The notes below the pieces were generated by a model that was not told the origin of the DNA, did not search any database, and was given only the letters and a program-made list of their open reading frames with translations. 64,000 bases of DNA, from contig CM065647.1 of NCBI GenBank assembly GCA_033220425.1, positions 2,294,001-2,358,000 of the forward strand. The letters are read 5' to 3'. The stretch is from Lepraria neglecta (lineage: Eukaryota; Ascomycota; Lecanoromycetes; Lecanorales; Stereocaulaceae). Shown piece after piece: positions 1 to 11,963 of the stretch. Made by a program: the position numbers and the translations under genes. Each line of letters begins with the position of its first letter. Position 1 is the stretch's first letter.

Positions 1-3000
1 AAAGGAAACATTAAGCCATGTGCTGAATCATTGAAACTTCTCCTGTTGAAGCATTTATGGTGCCAACACTGCCTTCAGCTTCTCAAGGATTGCGATGAAG
101 GTTTTCTTCTATTGAGTTTGGCCTTGGCTGTGTATTGAGAGGATGTCTGCTGATAGGCTTGACGACCACGTGGCGCAGAGTGAAAGAAGGCCCAGGCCTC
201 TCGCCCCGGGCCTATATTCCTAAAGAGCGACGCGTATTTTCAACTTTGAAAGACGTTGCATACCATGGAACACCAACCACAGCTTAGATAAATCACGTGA
301 CATGTCAAAAACGGCTCGTCTTACCTTGCTGGAATGGGTTCCTTCAAGGCAGTTTCTGTCGAGCTTCAGTTTTGGATCCAATTGTAGCAATTGGCTACTT
401 GTTAATGTGGCAAAAGAGTATTGTCTCGCCTCTCACAATGCTGTGGAGTCTCAGCCTCTCAGGACGCGGTGATGGCGGGGTGCAGTAGTTAAGGTATGCA
501 TGCTTCCTCAATGCTGCATGGTCGGCGCTTGAGTGTATAAACCGCCTGCCAATCGTGAACCGTCTCTGAAGATTCGAGAAACCTGCACCTGGTGTTGGAC
601 AGCTTCTTGGCCGATGTTGCTTTCTCTGTTGCATTGTCACTACACCCTCACTGGATTTGGAGCTTGCATTAGCCGAATGCCGGTTGTCATCCAATCAGTT
701 GTGCTTTAGTGAGATGATAGTTGCCGTTATCACCTCCAATCGTCCCTCTCTTACATGAAGCAGGATCTAAAACATGATAAGCCTGCCCTGTATTAGACCT
801 TGAGGGTTAATATTGCGTCTGCCCAGAGTCTTAGGTGACATGATAGTCTATTTTCAGATTGGATGTCGAGTGATCAGCAACGCGCCACAGTATTGAGCTC
901 GCTCCAGGGCTTAGTCTTGTACAAATTGGGATAGCCAAGGCTGGTAAAAAGCAACGACATGGCCGAAAAGGATAATCACCCTGTACATCGTTTTGACAGT
1001 CCCAGGCTGCATTTTAAGTTTGTAGATTGAATTTGCACCGCCTTCCCCTATTGGGCCGAAGATGCGAAGATCTTATTCAGCTTCATCTTTGACAGGACCG
1101 TTGGCTTCAGATCACTCTCTCTTAGAAGTTTCATGACCGCCGCTGTTACCCGAGACGATTTGTTGAGGTCTGATTGGAGGACCCTTCGAGGATCCGATCT
1201 GCATACTGAAGTTCCTTCTTTGGTCAATCCTCAAAATCTCGCAGCGGTCCGCCGCCCGCATCCTGTTAGTATTACGGGATGGCGGCCTATAGGAAGAGAT
1301 ACCTGATAGATCCATCACCCGTCCTTAGCCCAGTGCTGACCTTAGATGCGTGAATGGAATGATCCGCTCCGCCCGGAGGGCAAACATTTTGGGACAGTAG
1401 TGGAGGATCAATCAAGTGGCCTTGGCGAACCTTGAGGAAAGCAAAACGATGTTCGATGTGGGTAACAGTAAAGATAGGAAGATAGCAGCAGCCTTCAGAA
1501 TCCGTCAATTGAAAACTTTGAACACGGAGTCGACAAAAGCGGGAGAAAGCCAACAAATGAGAGGACACTATTGAAAGCTTTTCCCTATGCCACCGTGCAT
1601 ATCTGTATCTGCATCTAAAGTACCGTCCTCATCAGAATTGATGCTGGCTGATCCGCGGATCGTGGGTGGATCTGGGGAAACCTTGAATGCATGACGATAT
1701 CAACCATCTTAGGGGGTCTGGCGGCAGCATCGATTACCGGATTCATTTCTGGTGATGGCCGCTGGAGCGCAACCGAGGAGACGCAAAAGCCAATGGAAAC
1801 GGCAGAAACGGTGCTGAGGTGCATGTGAATGTGCACGCGATGGCCTGCAACCACTCAAAGCTTCTGATGATGTTCCTCGTGTGCAGGAAGATCCTGCGCG
1901 TTGGTGCTAAGAGATCTGTAGCAGGGATATTGGCCTGCTAGCAACGATCCTCTAGCGCGGAATTCGTCTCGTCTCGGGGAACCGGTATTTGCAGAGGCGC
2001 TCTCAGCGTTTCTAACGATCCTCAAATTGGTCTGAACGTACTTCTCCACAATCTCACCATCAGTCACCACCAGATCTGAGTGACGCAGTGCTCGATCTGG
2101 AATCGTGGAAGCCCTGAAAGCGAGTTTGTTTCTCAAAAGGAGTTGTTTCTGAAAAGAGCAGCAAGTTCATGCGAAGCTTATGCACGGGCGGCATCGCGCA
2201 GATGTCAAAAAATGCATTGGGAGCCCAAGGGACGTGAGAGTCCATGGGAGTAGTGGCGGCCTTGGACCAATAAGGAAGTACCGAGTCCCGGCAATTAATT
2301 TCCATTAGCCCGAAAGTGTAGATCGCCCCCAAGGTTGAAAGGTTTGATGGTGGGCAAGCGAGGCAAGATAGCTGAAGATAGGGCCGGTCTAACGCTCTCG
2401 GCCCCGTTCAGACTTTTTCTTTGCCCAGAGCAGTTACTTCCGTAGCGTACGCTATGCAGCAGCAGCCCCCTCTGTCACAGTTCACTCTGTGATCACACCA
2501 GACCACAGCGTAATTCCAACCAAACTTTGTGAAATGAGCAGCCGACTTCTTTCGTGCTTCACTCTCCAACCTTGGCGGAGTCCAAGTAAAAGTATATCTC
2601 TTCTGTTGGATGTTCTATAAATGCAAGAACAAATAAAAAACCTTTTATAGAATCGACCCTTCCTCTCGTCGTCACTGCGAACATTCATTTCAATTGCCAA
2701 CACCTTCCCATGTGGTGAAACAATCCAACCCATGATCAAAAAGCCCCCGACGTTCCTTCCCCGGGCCCAATTAGACTTATTCCCACATCTCTGCGTAAGT
2801 GGGCGGGAGCTAGGAGAATAGGGCACAAGCCATCATTGTTGACTTGGAGCTTAAACATTCGATCAACGGCACCCCTGTATCCGTCAGTCTGCTAACCCCC
2901 GGACTTTGGCACTTTGCAAAGCTGCACCACAACTCGAAAATCCGTCAATCCGTTTGTCACCCACTCTCCCATCTCGACAGCGCACTGACAGCCTCATCAG

Positions 3001-3617
3001 TCATCGCCTTCCACCCGTTCCTCCTCCGCCTCCTCGATAAGCACACCGTTCTCCTTGCTTAAAGCGCCCTTCGTCACGACCCGAAAATTCTCCTTTGCTC
3101 GAAAAACACGGTCCTTGCATACCACTGTCACTTCTCCTAGGCCAATTGGAAGGCTGTTGATGCGATCGCAGCTAGATCTCTACGAATAGACTCGAATAGA
3201 CATTGGAGTCTGGCTTTCACTCTTTAGTCCCGCCTACCTAACAGCACCATGGGACTGCTGTAAAACCACCCTACCAACGACACCAGCACGAAGAATACTA
3301 GCATGATCCCTACGAGCTAATTATATCAGACATTGATACACAGTGTTCCAAGGGTATGCAAGTTGCCTGCTCTGCATTCCTCGCGCTGTTGTCATTCCTC
3401 GCCTGAAAACATCGTCGAACCTCAATACTCAGGCTGACCTTGGCTCGACTCCAGTCCACTCCATGGTACAATCGAATTCAGAGTGTTTAGGAATTGGAGG
3501 AGCTTACCTATTTCCCGTCAATTGCAGGCTTCTGTGCAGCGTCGACGCCGGCAGGAAGAACCGGCTGGCTGCCGCTATTCGTCGTATGACACCCTCCGTG
3601 CCGTGAGATCGAGCGCA
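1..3617. other. Gene-poor stretch upstream of the RasGEF gene
   Basis: No open frame here has the length, composition or recognisable motif of a conserved gene. All frames are shorter than about 115 codons. A group of overlapping minus-strand frames between 1112 and 2332 is described separately. The last part, roughly 2830-3617, is pyrimidine-rich and probably holds the promoter and 5' leader of the RasGEF gene. It contains short upstream ATGs, so the leader may have its own intron or upstream ORFs. I saw no tRNA, terminal repeat or transposon signature. Confidence 0.5.
1112..2332 (-). other. Unassigned overlapping minus-strand ORFs, possible decayed or intron-containing gene
   Basis: Several minus-strand frames overlap here: 2060-2332, 1855-2136, 1615-1854 and 1112-1568. 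The first two read like protein, with a Trp/Pro-containing stretch (PYWSKAATTPMDSHVPWAP) followed in another frame by ALRHSDLVVTDGEIVEKYV. I could not find GT-AG introns that join them cleanly, and I do not recognise a family. It may be a degraded gene, a lineage-specific gene with unusual structure, or chance. No function is proposed. Confidence 0.2.
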
Positions 3618-6600
3618 ATGGACAAATCGTCACATTCGAGTATCTACGTGGCCCCTCTTCAAATTGCCAAAGACGTGTCACGCGCAACAAGCAGAGCATC
3701 AGATCGGCCACAGACTTCATTCACCACATATGGGAGCGCATACGCACCGTCTCAGACAGGTCAAATGACCCCGCCTCTGACGCCTTCTGAAGCGAGCTTT
3801 GAACCCCCTACTCACTTCCAGAGCTACCTGCGTGCCTCTCACCCTTACCATCCTAACTGCGATGACAACACCTCAACTGTTACCTTACCACTGAACACTG
3901 GAGACATCATCCTTGTTCACTCTGTCCACACCAACGGATGGGCAGATGGTACTTTACTAACGTCAGGCGCTCGAGGATGGCTTCCCACAAATTACTGCGA
4001 GGGGTATGAGAATGAAAGGATTCGTAGCCTCATGAAAGCATTGACCCTTTTCTGGGACCTGGTCAAAGGAAGCAGTGTGGGTCTGCGCGTTTTCCGCCAT
4101 GCAGATTATGTTCGGGGTCTTATTGCGGGTGTGCGATGCTTACTGGTTGGTCTTTCATTTTCCAGGCTGTGGCGGGGAGCCTGCATGTTTATCAGCGCCA
4201 CTAACAGATTCGTAGGACAAAACCAATTGCCTCAACAGGGATTCGAGTCTAGTCCAGTCCCAAGAGGCGCTGCGCAAGTATCGTAAAGCCCTACTTTCAG
4301 ACCTCACATCGTTTGTCCGGATTGCCAAAGGCTTGGAGAGCCTTTTGGATAATGCTTCTGGAAAATTGGAGGTTGTGATTGATCTGGATGAAATGGTGAT
4401 GAAGGCATTTAAGATGGTGACACGGGCAGTCAAATTTCTAGACATCTGGGAAGACCTTGTGCGCAACACTAACGGATCTGCGGCTATTGCTCAAAACATG
4501 CATGTCCCGCCTACGCCTCCTGCAGACCACACCGAATTTGGAATCCCAGAAAACAACCACGAAATTACTTCGGTTGCGGCCGGTCGTATTTCACAGGCAA
4601 ACACGTACAATGCAAGAGACCACGAAGAGCAAACATGGGTCCGACCGCGCTATAATCGTGCATCACAATCATACGTACGACCTGGAAGCTCTAATTCATG
4701 CAGGCAATCTTACATACCGCCTTCTATGCAAGCGAAGCGAGGGTCCGTCTCTCACCGGGTCTCCTGCAACATACATACAGGATCTCGAAATCTAGCATCT
4801 GAGAAGCTTGGCGAATCGCACAACAACTTTCTCACGTGCCTCGGGTACTTCATCGGCCTGCATATACAGTCACGGTCGTCAGCAGAAATCCTCCTCATTG
4901 CAAAGCGATCTGTTATCTCATGTCGGGACCTCCTAGAGCTTGTTGGAGAAATATGGGAACGTGATTGGAGGCGTTCTGCAGCGCTTCAGGAAGCGCGAGA
5001 CGACATGTACAGCAAGATCACCGATCTCGCCGAAGCCGCTCGAGACGGCTTCAAACCTCTCCGCTCGGAAGACGACGATGAGAGTCTAATGCCCGCGGAA
5101 GGCAAACCACTCGTGGAAGCCGCTACAGCATGTGTACGGGCTGCTGGTGAATGCGTCGCTGAATCACGCTTCGTCATCGACCGGATTGGAGACTTTGATT
5201 TCGAGCACCCGGGGGTTAGTGCATCGGATATTGAAAAGGACACACTCGCGGCGGGCGATGCTGTCGCCGCCGTCGAGGAAGAGCAGCATGCTGTCACTAC
5301 AGAAAGCTTTCCGGTACCACCGGAGCCCTCGAATCAGCCCCCACCACCACCTCCCCATCTACCCAACTCGGATTTGCCCATAGCATCGGCTATACTTTCG
5401 ACACCACCTTCAGCTGAATTGACATCAAGTGCTGCTGTCAGTGACGTAGCTTCTTACCAAGCAACCGCAGATCAACTACTCCAACCAGTAGTTCCGAATA
5501 CGGACTTGTCGCTATCCCAAGGAGATAGCACCCTGCCACAACTATACATTCCTACCGGGGTTGAGAATCAGGCCAGGAGCCGTGGGCGAACAGACAGCCT
5601 CGACGCTTCCAGTGCAGGTGACAGCAGCACATACATCGGCAGCATACCTGATTCAGAACATAGCTCTGGCTCGACCCGTGGAACATCCCCAGATGCGACC
5701 CTCGTCAGCCGTTTGGCTGGAACGTCGTTCTGCAATATTTCTACTGACAGCCAGTCTACGCTCTATGAAGAGGCGGAGGACGACGAGGCTAAGGTGCTGG
5801 AAAAGACCTTCGCTCACGAGCTGGTCTATAACAAGGAGGGTTTGATCACTGGTGGTACATTACCCGCTCTCATCGAGCGCCTTACTACCCCTGATTCAAC
5901 CCCGGACGCTACCTTCGTGTCAACCTTCTACTTAACATTTCGGCTCTTCGCAACGCCTTCTGCATTCGCTCAGGCATTGATCGACCGATTCCAGTATGTT
6001 GCCGAAAGCCCACGAATCGCTAGCCCAGTCCGACTACGTGTGTACAACGTATTCAAGGGTTGGCTGGAATCGCATTGGCGCAATGACTGCGATAGCCCTG
6101 CGCTCGATTTAATAGTGCCTTTCGCGACTCGTCAGCTACAGATCATCTTACCTACGGCCGGCAAGCGTCTTGCTACCTTGGCAGCGAAAGTGACTGCCGC
6201 CAATGGACCCTTGGTCCCTAGGTTAATATCTTCCATGGGAAAGACGAATACCTCAATAGGGCAGTATATATCTCCAGATACGCCCTTCCCAGCGCCAATC
6301 CTCACGAAGAGCCAAATGGCAGCGTTGAAGCATTGGAAGCAAGGTGGCGCCTGCATCAGCATCTTAGATTTTGATCCTCTCGAACTTGCTCGTCAATTCA
6401 CGATCAAGGAATCACAGATCTTCTGTTCAATCTTGCCAGAGGAACTCCTCGCAACGGAGTGGGTGAAGAAGTCCGGCTCAATGGCTGTCAATGTTCGAGC
6501 CATGTCGCGGTTGTCAACCGACCTCACGAACCTGGTCGCAGACTGCATCCTGCAGCTGGAAGATCCCAAGAAGCGCGCTATCATCATCAAGCAATGGGTC

Positions 6601-7227
6601 AAAATTGCCAACAAATTCTTGGAGTTGGCCAATTATGACTCGCTCATGGCTATCATCTGTGCCCTTGACTCTTCCACCATACTTCGCCTCAAGCGCACTT
6701 GGGAGCTGGTGTCCACGAAGACAAAGGCCACCTTGGAGCACCTCAAGAGCGTAGTTGACGTCTCAAGGAACTACACTGTTCTTCGTCAAAGACTTCAAAA
6801 CCACGTGCCCCCATGCCTGCCATTCGTTGGCACTTACCTCACCGATCTGACCTTCGTCGATGTTGGCAACCAAACGACTCGCCAACTTCCAAGCGAAGGC
6901 GTCGAAGCAAGCAGGTCAGTGATTAACTTCGACAAGCATGTGAAGACGGCGAAGATCATCAGCGAACTCCAAAGGTTCCAGATTCCATATCGTTTCACCG
7001 AAATACCCGAGCTCCAAACCTGGATGCAAGACCAACTTGTCCGAATTCGAACATCAGACGAGTGTAACATGACAACCAACCTTTACCGACGTTCATTACT
7101 TCTCGAGCCACGGGAACAGATGCAGAATAAGCAATCACCCATCGAGTCTCACTCCTCAGCAACTTCTCTCTTCGGCTTGGGCTGGACTCATCATTCTCGA
7201 GAAAAGCTTGTTCCTACACCATTATGA
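3618..7227 (+). CDS. CDC25: SH3-RasGEF guanine nucleotide exchange factor (Cdc25 type)
   Basis: Exons 3618-4145 and 4216-7227 are separated by a 70-nt phase-0 intron (GTTGGT...CGTAG, CTAAC branch site), giving about 1179 aa. An SH3 domain lies near residues 72-130 (VTLPLNTGDIILVHS, then GARGWLPTNYCE). A helical region follows the intron, then a long low-complexity linker with a proline run. The RasGEF N-terminal (REM) module is near 700-830 (EGLITGGTLPALIERL). The catalytic CDC25 homology domain is near 896-1140, with the ANYDSLMAIICAL and VPPCLPFVGTYLTDL motifs. Cdc25-family proteins load GTP onto Ras at the plasma membrane upstream of adenylate cyclase and MAPK signalling. The start is the first ATG in the SH3 frame; the open frame continues upstream without another ATG, so a longer N-terminus through a 5' intron is possible. 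Family assignment is very secure. Confidence 0.95.
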
Positions 7228-8047
7228 CAAACTCAATCATTACCTCGGTTTCCTTATCTACTAACATCGTTTTCAGGCGTACGGGACGGCGGATAAAAAT
7301 GATACCCAGTACAAAGGCAGAGCCCCAACTGCATCACTAGGTGTTTTATGTCTTCTTGTACATCATTCATGTGTATAGAAGTTTTGTGTGTATCTTACAT
7401 CACCGGTTATATCCTAGATGATGCATTTTTGGTGTCTATTCTAAAGGGGGACGGCCCGAGGCCCGGAAAAGTTGCTAAGAGGCGTTGCATACCCTACAAG
7501 AGGAGCAGAGGATTTGATGATGAGACGCATTGTTCAGTTTGCTCGAGAGTGAGCAATGCAAGTTTTAATGATCTATGCCCTTGGGGAACAGCTTAGAGCT
7601 TTTGGGGCACATTGCCAGACCATACTCTGGGTTGTTGATAGCATTACGAATTAAAAGATTCTCTGCAGAGCTTCGTAACTTTGATTTGATTTGACATGGC
7701 ATGGCATGGCAAATGACAAACAAAATTCAAATGACAGGGCCATTGACGTAACTGGCATAAGAATTGCCTTCAAAAGGCAATTGACCTTGCATTGTTTCAG
7801 AGTTTACAGGGAATAATTATCTATACCCATAATCAAAAGCTAATGCATCTTCACTGAAATGGCAGTCGAGTCCTCCTTGCATGAGATCCCAAGTGTATTA
7901 CATGGTACTTTGACATGATATGACCTGACCTCACGACAAATGAGAAATGAAACGCCTCAATGTGAAATGTTGGACTCGTGGGCCATTCGCAGGATCTGGT
8001 CTTATGTATACGATGCTCTATTTATCTGTACAGTAATATGACAGCAA
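7228..8047. other. Intergenic, shared 3' side of two convergent genes
   Basis: This lies between the stops of the RasGEF gene (+) and the uL24m gene (-), so it should hold both 3' UTRs. It contains a short triplication of CATGG near 7696-7711. A small perfect hairpin sits at 7762-7782: 9-bp arms around a 3-nt loop, starting AATTGCCTT. No gene is seen. An 82-codon frame at 7348-7596 looks like chance. Confidence 0.5.
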
Positions 8048-9498
8048 TTATACACGCGGCCCATCCCTCCTCGACGGCGCCTCCTCCTCACCAACCCCAA
8101 CCTCATCAACGCCCAACCTCCCGAACTCCCCCATCATCCCCTCCTCATCCATCTCCTCAACCTCCTCCCTCTCCCTCGCCCTCATCTCCTTCATCCTTCG
8201 CTCCTCCGCCATCCTAAAAGGCCCCAGCACCCCTTCTCCCTCCCTCTCCAAATTCCTCTCCACCTCCCTCCTCCTCTCCTCCGTCAACTCAATTCCCTTC
8301 CCAGCCATAACCTCACCAATCCTCTCGAGCACCTCCTCTCCCAACACCGGCTTCCCCTTCTCAGCCATCTCAGCCCTCTCTTTAAGTCGAGCTTCACGCG
8401 CCGGAGTCATCAACATTCCCCCCCCACTCTTCGCCCACGCCTTATACTCCGCCTTCCTCTTCTCCCGATTCTCCATAGCAAGTAGATATCCAGGCTCATG
8501 TCGCGTTCTGTGCTCGGAGTATTTATTCCGTAGTTCATCAATAACCCCCCCGGGCATCGGCGCCCTCAACAGCGTAGGCGTCCACGTCTGCTCCTCAACC
8601 TCAAACCTCAACGTGTCAGAATCATGATCCTTCTTATCCATCTCCTCGTCCTTCTTCCCCCGAACCGGCACCTCGATGAATTCGCCTGCAGCTTTATCGC
8701 TGTTGGCTATGAAGCGCCTGTTTTTGTTTTCGTGGCCGGGGAGGCGGATGAGTTTTTCGATGATGCAATCGCGTTGGACGCCGTCGATTGTTAGGGGGTA
8801 GACGAGGCGGATGGAGGAGAGGGGAATGGGGAGGGGGATGGTACGGATGGGGGGGAGGAGGGCTCGGAGGCGAGGATGTAGGGGGGGACTTTTATGTCGG
8901 CCTGTAAATATCATGTTAGCATGCATATAGATAGATACCAGCATAGTAGACCTGTAGCGCCTTTCTCCATGGTTGAGGGTTTTTCGAGGTGGAATAGCAA
9001 TGCAAGGCAACCTCAAGAAACAAACATGCAAGCAGGACTCACCAAATTCAAATCCTCAACTATGACCTCCCTCTGCTTCTGCCTAACCTCAGTAACCGTC
9101 CCAATCCTCCCCCTATCCCTACTCTCAGGCCCATTCCTCGCAACAATAACAACCCGATCCCTCTCTTCAATCAAACTCTCCTCCCAACTCATCCGCCCCC
9201 TCGCTCGATCTTCCGTTCTCCGTCCCTTAACCCCCGTCATCTCCCTAACACTCACACACCCAAACTCTTCATCCCCCATATCCCTCCTAGGCGCCAGCGG
9301 ACCTAATGTCCACTCCTCGCGTCTAGCAGTACGTGCAGAGCGAACACGGGTGCGGAGCGTGGAGCGAAGGTCGGCGAGTTCCATTTCGCGCTCTTGGCGG
9401 GCGGTGGAGGTTTTGCGGGATTTGGCGCTTGCGTGGCGGCATTGCTGCGTGGAGAGGTAGGTGACTAGTCGTTGGGGAGGGCGGTGTAAGGCTTTCAT
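8048..9498 (-). CDS. MRPL40: Mitochondrial ribosomal protein uL24m (MRPL40-like), with a frame conflict
   Basis: Exon 1 runs 9498-9043. It encodes a basic, Arg/Ser-rich N-terminus (LVTYLSTQQCRHASAK) like a mitochondrial presequence, then a KOW segment (DRVVIVARNGPESRDRGRIG...VIVEDLNL). A GTGAGT donor at 9042 and a TTTACAG acceptor ending at 8902 define a 141-nt intron with a GCTAAC branch site. Exon 2 (from 8901) continues with the uL24m-like ADIKVPPYIL and later IPLSSIRLVYPLT, TWTPTLLRAPMP and VIDELRNKY. The two halves of exon 2 are in different frames: the splice gives ADIKVPPY, but the long conserved part to the stop at 8048 lies in another frame. Two runs of seven G (8849-8855, 8881-8887) lie just where the frame must change. 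Role: large-subunit protein of the mitoribosome near the exit tunnel. Identity is secure, the exact reading is not. Confidence 0.85.
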
Positions 9499-10266
9499 TG
9501 TGGGGTGTGTGTGGTTGGAATGGAGGAATCGAAGGTGATCGAGTGCTTTGAAGATCAGGAAAATATTCAGCCCTGTGAGAGTTGTATGGCTTGGCAATGG
9601 TGCCATTATGAATTCATAGCAAAGGATCTCACGACCGCCCAAATTAACAGCAGGGCAATTAGACAGTCTTATTTTGAGAAGGTCAGATCATGGGAATTTT
9701 CATCAAATCAAATCAGGTATCATTTGTCAAAGCCCCTCAGGGTATTCAATTATCTGTCACCAGTCATATCTCAAGTTGATCAAAGATGACATTATCTCTT
9801 CCTCAGGTCTGAAAATTTTCTACCATGCCCATCCTCCCTCTTCCTCGATAGCTTCATCAGCCAATGCTGTAGCTGCTCCAGCAGCCATCGATCAACCACC
9901 CTTCCATACATCGCCTCGCGGCTTCCGCATCTCTCATACATCCCATAGGCATTGCGCCATCTCCGTATAAATCTTATACCATCTAATTCTGAACCAGCCA
10001 GTTCCAGGGGTATCAAATCGTAGTTGTGCTGGCTCGTTTGCCGTAGTCTTTTGAGCGCCGAAAATCGTAAAGTAAAGCAAATAGGAAGAAATGAAATTCA
10101 TTGATACAAATGAATGTCGTCGATGGATCGTAAGCAACGTCGTTAAGGATCGTGGTGGGTTTATCGCGGATCTAAAGTCACGAATCCCCTGTACAAGTCG
10201 TCGTGATTGTCGTGATAGTCGTTAGGAATGGTAGGTAGAGTACAGGTCGGTCATGATGAGCTGTCA
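9499..10266. other. Intergenic region upstream of uL24m
   Basis: This is probably the promoter of uL24m on the 9.5-kb side and the 3' region of the minus-strand gene ending at 10267. Several 60-98 codon frames overlap on both strands, but none has a motif or coding-like composition. Near 10190-10230 there is a short imperfect CGT/TCGTGAT-rich repeat. Confidence 0.4.
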
Positions 10267-11963
10267 TCATGGACCCGAAGAAGACCTTCTCCCTAGCACG
10301 CCCGCACCGGCAGGCCATACACCCTGCATCCATCGTATAAAGCCCAGCTTTCTCTTCTTTCGATGAGGTTGTTGAGCCAGACTGGGGATCTGCTCCATTG
10401 GCCCCACTATGCCCTCGTCGCCAATGGTCGGGAATTTCCCTTCGCTCTTTGGCCCATTTAGGGATGGCATCTTCATCAGTGGGGTCGGCTCGGGAAGCAT
10501 GTCATCTTTGGTGGAAGAGACTGCAGGGTCGCTGCGACGTTCCGGTGGGAGACGTGAGTGACATGCTTCCACGTTGCGCTTCCACGTGCCGTCGATCTCG
10601 GCCCACTTTTCTTCGGTAAGGCGGTGGATCTTTGATGTCGTGCCGTAGTGTTCGCCTATCCGCATAAGCTGTTTCATATAGTTGAAGCGAGCGGCGTCCC
10701 ATTCAACGCGTAGTTGTTTGCACGTCTCAAGGGTGGACTCTTCGGGAACGTAAGGCTCGGGAGTGATGGTGAAGTTCGCATGGCCAAGCTCGTTAGCCCA
10801 GCGGTCATTGGGGTTGGTGATGAGGAGGGGCGGGATCTCCGAAGACGGTGAGATGGGGATGATGCCCCGCTGACGGTGGAAGGAGGATATTGAGGGTTTC
10901 GAAGACAGTGGAGGAGAAGGCAGCCCAGCTATTCGAGGTGTAGGCAGAGGAGTGTTGAGTACCGAAGAAGCCTCAGGGTCGGCGACAGTAGGCGATTGTA
11001 ATGGAGACTGGTAGGGTACTTCCCTGATGTGGTCAGGGAATTGGGTAAGGATGGGTGGCAGGAGCGGGGTCGTCGGCTTTGCTTCGCGATCGACGACATC
11101 ATCCTGTGAGGCATTCGCGCTGTAAGTGTCGATGGTACTGAGATGTGAATCCTCAAGCCCGTGATCAAAGGCGGTCCGTGCGGGAGTAGGCGGGAGCTGG
11201 ACTCCTTTCGAATCTCCAGCCTCAACGGCCGAGCCGGCTAACGATGGTGCTCGGGTGGAGTTAGCACGTGACAGACTTTGTTCCTGAGATCGATCGGGCA
11301 TTGCAATCGTAGGTGTTGCTTTCCTCGATCGCCATTTGCGAGACAGCGACCGAGAAAACGAGGGGATACGCGACTTGATGCCGTCCATGGGGCTCAGTGG
11401 TGAGTCATCGTCGCGTCGCCTTTTGGTGCGAGGGTTCGGCGCAAAGTCACTGTCCAATGCATCATCTGGGAAATCATACGCAGAAGAGAGATCGAGAGCA
11501 GTGGGTTGGTAAAGGATCCATTCAGGTTCAGGTGTCTTGGGAGGAGCTTCTTCTATCATACGGTCAGTCGCAAGATCAACCAGAGATTTAGGCGTATTTG
11601 TTTACCTTCGCGTTCGCCAGATTCCTCAAAGCCATTGATCATCTGGTGGTCTTCATCTTTGTCATGCGGCTCTTCTTTGACATCGGTCAATGTTCTGTAT
11701 CCAGAACCGAACCCATCAAGTGACGAACGCATCGTTGGTGACGACGCAATTGAAGAAGTTGAGCTTGGAAGTCTTGAGTGTCCGCGCAGAGAGAAGGTTG
11801 GTGTGGTCGGTGAAGGTAGGTCAGATATTGTCGAAGAGCGCGAAGGATGATGTACGTGGTCCAGCGATGTTGGAGACACCGGCCTCATGTCGTCTTCTTC
11901 TTGATTCCTTCGCGCTTCTACCACCTGAGGTAGTATGAACGTCTTGAGTTCGCGGCCGCGCAT
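10267..11963 (-). CDS. Disordered fungal protein of unknown function
   Basis: Exon 1 is 11963-11606 and exon 2 is 11552-10267, joined across a 53-nt phase-1 intron (GTAAAC...GATAG with a CTGAC branch site), giving about 547 aa. The N-terminal two thirds is Ser/Pro-rich and likely disordered, with basic patches (TKRRRDD, SRKWRSRK). The best ordered part is near the C-terminus: a predicted helical segment LRVEWDAARFNYMKQLMRIGEHYG and LTEEKWAEIDGTWKRN, which looks like a conserved core. It is followed by a basic tail (PHRKKRKLGFIRWMQGVW). Basic patches suggest nuclear targeting, but that is inference. The start is the first ATG in a frame that stays open through a well-formed intron. I do not recognise a named family. 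Confidence 0.75.
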
